From Nitrincola salilacus (GTDB lineage: Bacteria; Pseudomonadota; Gammaproteobacteria; Pseudomonadales; Balneatricaceae), in contig NZ_CP176580.1 of NCBI RefSeq assembly GCF_046271865.1, positions 3,410,001 through 3,474,000 of the forward strand: 64,000 nt of DNA, given 5' to 3'. The position numbers and the translations under genes were made by a program. Below are positions 61,406-64,000 of this stretch, in pieces. Each line of letters opens with the position of its first letter. Within the stretch, counting starts at the first letter, position 1. The notes under the pieces are model-generated. The model was not told the origin of the DNA. It made no database searches and saw only the letters and a program-made list of their open reading frames with translations.

Positions 61406-62671
61406 TTGCTCTTTAACAATTCACTGAACACCACATCAGGACGGCACTCGGTTAGCTCACCAATATCGCCGATTGTGTGTCCATGTCTCAGGGCTCATAC
61501 ACAGTTCCGCTACGACGATGCCGGCAATCTGATTCAACGCCGCGCGCCCCAGGATCTGCAAACCCTGCAGTATGATGGCCTGCACCGCCTCTCCTGCGTT
61601 GAACGCCAGCGGCCTGGCTATCCCACCACGAAAACCTATTACATCTACGATGCCCTGTCGCGCCGTATCTGCAAACAGATCATCCCCGAGCGCAGCCAAA
61701 GCCACAGCATCCGCTACGGCTGGGATGGCGATCAACTGGTGCATGAAGATGCTGGCGATCAACGCACCACCGTGTTTTACGAACCCGGCAGTTTTATCCC
61801 GCTGTTCAGAGTCGATGAAACCAAGCGCACCGAACAACTGGATGATCACTGGATGCTCAGGGAGCCACAGGATCCGTCAGACGAACCCGCATACGACACC
61901 CACTACAGCGCCTTTGTGACCGACCATCTCGGCACTCCGATGAAACTGATCGGCTCCGACGGACACCTGCTGTGGACCGCGAAGCCGGATGACTGGGCAG
62001 CAATCCGCGATGAAAAAGCCGTCCCGGACCTGAAACAACCGATCCGCTTTCAGGGGCAATGGCTGGATGAAGAGACCGGGCTCTATTACAACCGGTATCG
62101 TTTCTATGATCCGAGGCAAGGGCGATATATCACTCAAGACCCCATCGGCTTAGCGGGGGGGATGAACAGTTATGCCTATGTGGGCAATCCTACGGGGTGG
62201 GTGGATCCGTTGGGATTGGATGCACTAAAGGGACGTGATACAGGATCATGGGCACAAACAAAAGCATATGCCAAAGGTGCGCTTAGCTACCCTTCAGATG
62301 TTTTCAGATCGATAATCACAGCTGGCAGCACTGCTTGTGAAAGCATTTTTACTGTATGCGCTAAAAATGTTGAAAACTCGCGGCGTATTGGTCGAGCAAT
62401 ATATGAATACAATCATGATCATGAAGTAGCTGCTAACGTCGACAAGGCGAATAAGCTGGGAATGCAAGCCGTAATGAATGACCCCGTAATTCAAGCACAA
62501 ATTGCAGGTAGGGCCACAGTAGCAACTATAATAGGAGCAACAGGCATACCTGGTATGGGGTTAAATACCATTGCCATAACAGGTGGAATGCTCAGGTCTT
62601 CTGAGGCTGGAGGGGAGTATGTTAATGCTTCTGAATTAATGCAAGGAGCTTTGGGAGTAGATTTACAATGA
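61406..62671 (+). CDS. Orphan Rhs core fragment with its own C-terminal toxin tip
   Basis: A promoterless-looking Rhs cassette. From about residue 30 the sequence copies the end of the rhs shell (61495-62218, collinear with the main gene) up to DPLGL. It then continues with a different tip of about 150 residues starting DALKGRDTGSWAQTKAYAKG. The tip has a hydrophobic stretch ATVATIIGATGIPGMGLNTI that could insert into membranes. The first part (TTG start at 61406) is not Rhs-like and translation from it is doubtful. Such displaced tips normally become active by recombination with the upstream rhs gene. The stop overlaps the next gene (ATGA). Confidence 0.75.
   Translation: MLFNNSLNTTSGRHSVSSPISPIVCPCLRAHTQFRYDDAGNLIQRRAPQDLQTLQYDGLHRLSCVERQRPGYPTTKTYYIYDALSRRICKQIIPERSQSHSIRYGWDGDQLVHEDAGDQRTTVFYEPGSFIPLFRVDETKRTEQLDDHWMLREPQDPSDEPAYDTHYSAFVTDHLGTPMKLIGSDGHLLWTAKPDDWAAIRDEKAVPDLKQPIRFQGQWLDEETGLYYNRYRFYDPRQGRYITQDPIGLAGGMNSYAYVGNPTGWVDPLGLDALKGRDTGSWAQTKAYAKGALSYPSDVFRSIITAGSTACESIFTVCAKNVENSRRIGRAIYEYNHDHEVAANVDKANKLGMQAVMNDPVIQAQIAGRATVATIIGATGIPGMGLNTIAITGGMLRSSEAGGEYVNASELMQGALGVDLQ
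61495..62218 (+). repeat. Rhs core repeat, copy 2 (724 bp)
   Basis: Nearly identical, indel-free partner of 57907-58630. Differences are scattered single bases, several of them silent (for example GAACGC versus CAACGC). The high identity gives a ready substrate for homologous recombination that would delete the IS and first tip and fuse the main rhs gene to the second tip. Confidence 0.9.
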
Positions 62672-63063
62672 TGAAACAAAAATGTTCATTTTGTCGATCA
62701 AAAATGAGTTTTATTAAGGCTTTATATGCAAGTAAGAGCTTTCCAGTCACATGTGAAAAATGTGGAAAATCACAATTCAGGCGACACGATTATTCAAGGT
62801 TTATTTTTTATATTGGAGGCACAGTTGGACTATTTTTATTCCTTTTTATTTTTATGTGGAAAGGAGAAAGTTCGGTAGTCAATTCATTCATAGTTTATTT
62901 AACTATATTAATCTTTGCGTATATTGTTGAGCTATATGTATTTGACTTATCAGAATATGGAAATCAGGAAAGAATCCGGACTATCAAGAAATCTAAGAGA
63001 AATGTTTTGGTTGTAGTTTTAGTGGTTATATTGGGTGCAATTTTATATATTTTCGATATTTAG
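62668..63063 (+). CDS. Zinc-ribbon membrane protein, likely immunity for the orphan Rhs tip
   Basis: A 131-residue protein with an N-terminal zinc ribbon (CSFCRSKM and CEKCGKSQ, two CxxC pairs within residues 6-37). Three hydrophobic helices follow (about 47-64, 72-92 and 108-128). It overlaps the orphan toxin tip by four bases (ATGA), the usual coupling of toxin and immunity gene. An integral-membrane immunity protein suits a toxin acting on the cytoplasmic membrane; the hydrophobic tip is consistent with that. Very AT-rich compared with the rhs core. Specific function is inference. Confidence 0.7.
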   Translation: MMKQKCSFCRSKMSFIKALYASKSFPVTCEKCGKSQFRRHDYSRFIFYIGGTVGLFLFLFIFMWKGESSVVNSFIVYLTILIFAYIVELYVFDLSEYGNQERIRTIKKSKRNVLVVVLVVILGAILYIFDI

Positions 63064-63122
63064 AAAGCATCTAAAATAGATCCTGCTCTTGGGGTGAGCG
63101 CATAGTTTAATAACACTCAGCT

Positions 63123-63209
63123 ACAAGAAATAGCTCGAAAAAAGGACGAAAGCTAGAAAGATGTTCCCTGCCGCCCCTGCCGCCCCTGCCGCCCCTGCCG
63201 CCCCTGCCT
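63123..63209 (+). pseudogene. Decayed toxin-tail remnant of a third Rhs module
   Basis: Similar to the last ~25 codons of the first toxin tip (60109-60177). The segment LQEIARKKDES matches VQDIARKQREK of the intact tail. A stop and frame change follow, and the terminal LPPMPEL becomes a run of LPP units encoded by the minisatellite at 63166-63208. The upstream toxin body and any Rhs core are missing. The 63064-63122 stretch before it shows nothing recognisable. Confidence 0.55.
63166..63208. repeat. 9-bp minisatellite, CCCCTGCCG, about 4.8 copies
   Basis: CCCCTGCCG is repeated in tandem from 63166 to 63208, with a truncated unit at each end. It is GC-rich inside an AT-rich region. It corresponds to the CTCCCACCCATGCC stretch near the end of the intact tail at about 60151, which is not repeated there, so it is a local expansion. 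On the minus strand it reads as GGCAGGGGC units. Confidence 0.9.
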
Positions 63210-63250
63210 TAACTCTAGGTGCTAAATTTGACAAAATATATAGGGAATAA

Positions 63251-63564
63251 ATGCCAAAAGCTAAGGCCACAATAATAAAGTACTTTGCTATCTGGATATC
63301 AGTGTTACTTGGCTTAGGATTATTTTTTATTTCTATAGCAACAAGCAACGACTGGCATATGAAATATGGCAATTTCCAACCTTAAGCTTCTCAACAAGCC
63401 CAATGGTTATTTATGATAACAATTTATATTTTTCAGACGAAATCAATCATCTTTACTCGCTCTCTATTGACAGCACACTAAATTGGAAGATTAACCTAGA
63501 GTGCCCACTTCATACGAAACTAATTGCTATCGAAAATTACAACAATAGGTTAAAAAATGAATAG
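63251..63564 (+). pseudogene. Truncated, frameshifted copy of the propeller immunity gene
   Basis: Closely similar to 60213-60501: PKAKATIIKYFAIWI at the start parallels the intact N-terminus. One T is missing in the poly-T near 63328, so the first frame stops after YGNFQP. In the restored frame the protein continues through MVIYDNNLYFSDEINHLYSL and LNWKINLECPLHTKLIAIEN. Homology ends abruptly at 63538, and the frame runs to TAG 63562-63564. The rest of the propeller is absent. Confidence 0.8.
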
Positions 63565-64000
63565 CCGTATTAAAAAAATATTGATCCAATCGGCACTAGC
63601 CATAATGACACTATACTTTATTATTAACATCGTGCAACCTTATGGAAACCTAATAATTTATGCCACGACTGTAAATCGTAGTGAAGAGAATTTATTTGAA
63701 AAATTTTTTATTAATAGATATCTATCTAAACTCTCAATTTCGATACGTGGCATTAGTTGCAACTCTCCGATAATAACTCTACCTATAAATTTAACGCAAT
63801 ATGAGTACACCCCATTTAAAGATGGCTCAATTATTTTGTTAATTCAGCAGTACGCATCACTTGATCAGAAAGACAATAGACGACAAAAATCATACACACT
63901 AAAATTACTTGATAAAACAATACAAAAATGTAATTTAAATACCCATATGGATCATATCTCCCCGTTAGTGGATGCAATTTTTTTAGAGCAAAGTGATGTT
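63557..64000 (+). CDS. Membrane-anchored hypothetical protein, 3' end outside window
   Basis: An open frame of 148 codons from ATG 63557 to the right edge without a stop. The N-terminus NSRIKKILIQSALAIMTLYF, then FIINIVQ, is basic followed by one membrane helix (about 8-28). The remainder is polar and looks extracytoplasmic, with two cysteines in RGISCNSP and IQKCNLN. It is AT-rich (many Asn, Ile, Lys) like the immunity genes before it. Its start overlaps the end of the decayed immunity copy by eight bases. I do not recognise the family; position suggests another immunity-like or cargo gene of the Rhs array. Confidence 0.6.
   Translation, partial: MNSRIKKILIQSALAIMTLYFIINIVQPYGNLIIYATTVNRSEENLFEKFFINRYLSKLSISIRGISCNSPIITLPINLTQYEYTPFKDGSIILLIQQYASLDQKDNRRQKSYTLKLLDKTIQKCNLNTHMDHISPLVDAIFLEQSDV

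Noticed and set aside
63166..63208. CRISPR-like reading of the short tandem repeats
   Set aside because: Units are 9 bp with no spacers; the 12-bp arrays at 47467 and 55790 also lack spacers, and no cas genes are present.
63121..63372. 83-codon minus-strand frame with Gly-Ala repeats
   Set aside because: The repeats are just the complement of the CCCCTGCCG minisatellite and the frame is antisense to the immunity remnant.

Overview
The window looks like the chromosome of a Gram-negative gammaproteobacterium. It carries kdsA (Kdo/LPS synthesis), a methyl-accepting chemotaxis protein, many GGDEF/EAL proteins, a PAAR-Rhs effector typical of type VI secretion, and a Zur-type operator. The mix (ArsJ pathway, arsenosugar genes, DUF2788, TRAP and Bug-type uptake) would suit an aquatic Oceanospirillales-like organism, but that placement is inference. 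Replication, ribosomal and phage structural genes are absent.

Layout. (1) 1-1.94 kb: end of a TRAP transporter large permease followed by a VanX/DdpX-like D,D-dipeptidase. (2) 2.4-13.4 kb: an accessory defence island. It holds a hipBA toxin-antitoxin pair, a decayed zinc-ribbon gene, a four-gene Wadjet/MksBEFG plasmid-defence locus in the order jetD-mksB-mksF-mksE, a GmrSD-like DUF262-DUF1524-DUF5655 protein, and an integrase stub beside tRNA-Ser(GGA). (3) 13.5-16.2 kb: arsR-GAPDH-arsJ, which exports arsenate as 1-arseno-3-phosphoglycerate. (4) 16.4-24.4 kb: a Ca2+/Na+ antiporter, an SDR, two c-di-GMP signalling proteins and a Bug-family binding protein. (5) 24.5-30.7 kb: a minus-strand arsenosugar/arsenolipid-type operon (arsS, a TVP38-disulfide-reductase fusion, a sterol-desaturase-like protein, two glycosyltransferases), followed by a sigma factor and a 58-residue zinc-finger anti-sigma candidate. 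(6) 31-47 kb: further c-di-GMP proteins, including a YcgR-HD-GYP fusion, a DUF6088 antitoxin next to a deleted AbiEii toxin gene, a Zur-boxed CobW/DUF1826 zinc operon, an Aer-like receptor, a LysE exporter, a DnaJ-related protein and a SulP transporter. (7) 47.5-54.5 kb: DUF2788, kdsA, a pseudokinase-membrane-FGE protein with a DUF4139 partner, and trpS-sseA. (8) 54.7-64 kb: a PAAR-Rhs polymorphic toxin locus.

The Rhs locus is the most informative region. An IS630-type element sits at a TA target and cuts the Rhs toxin tip; removing it on paper restores one continuous reading frame. Behind it lie a likely immunity gene, an orphan Rhs cassette with its own toxin tip and a membrane immunity candidate, then a decayed third toxin-tail/immunity copy containing a 9-bp minisatellite. 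A membrane protein gene runs off the right edge.

Two independent arsenic systems lie about 8 kb apart: arsenate detoxification by export, and arsenic incorporation into sugars or lipids. Five c-di-GMP turnover proteins (18-46 kb) differ in which catalytic motifs are intact, so they probably mix synthases, hydrolases and receptors. Several functions and all regulatory sites are inferred from motifs read by eye; no database search was run.
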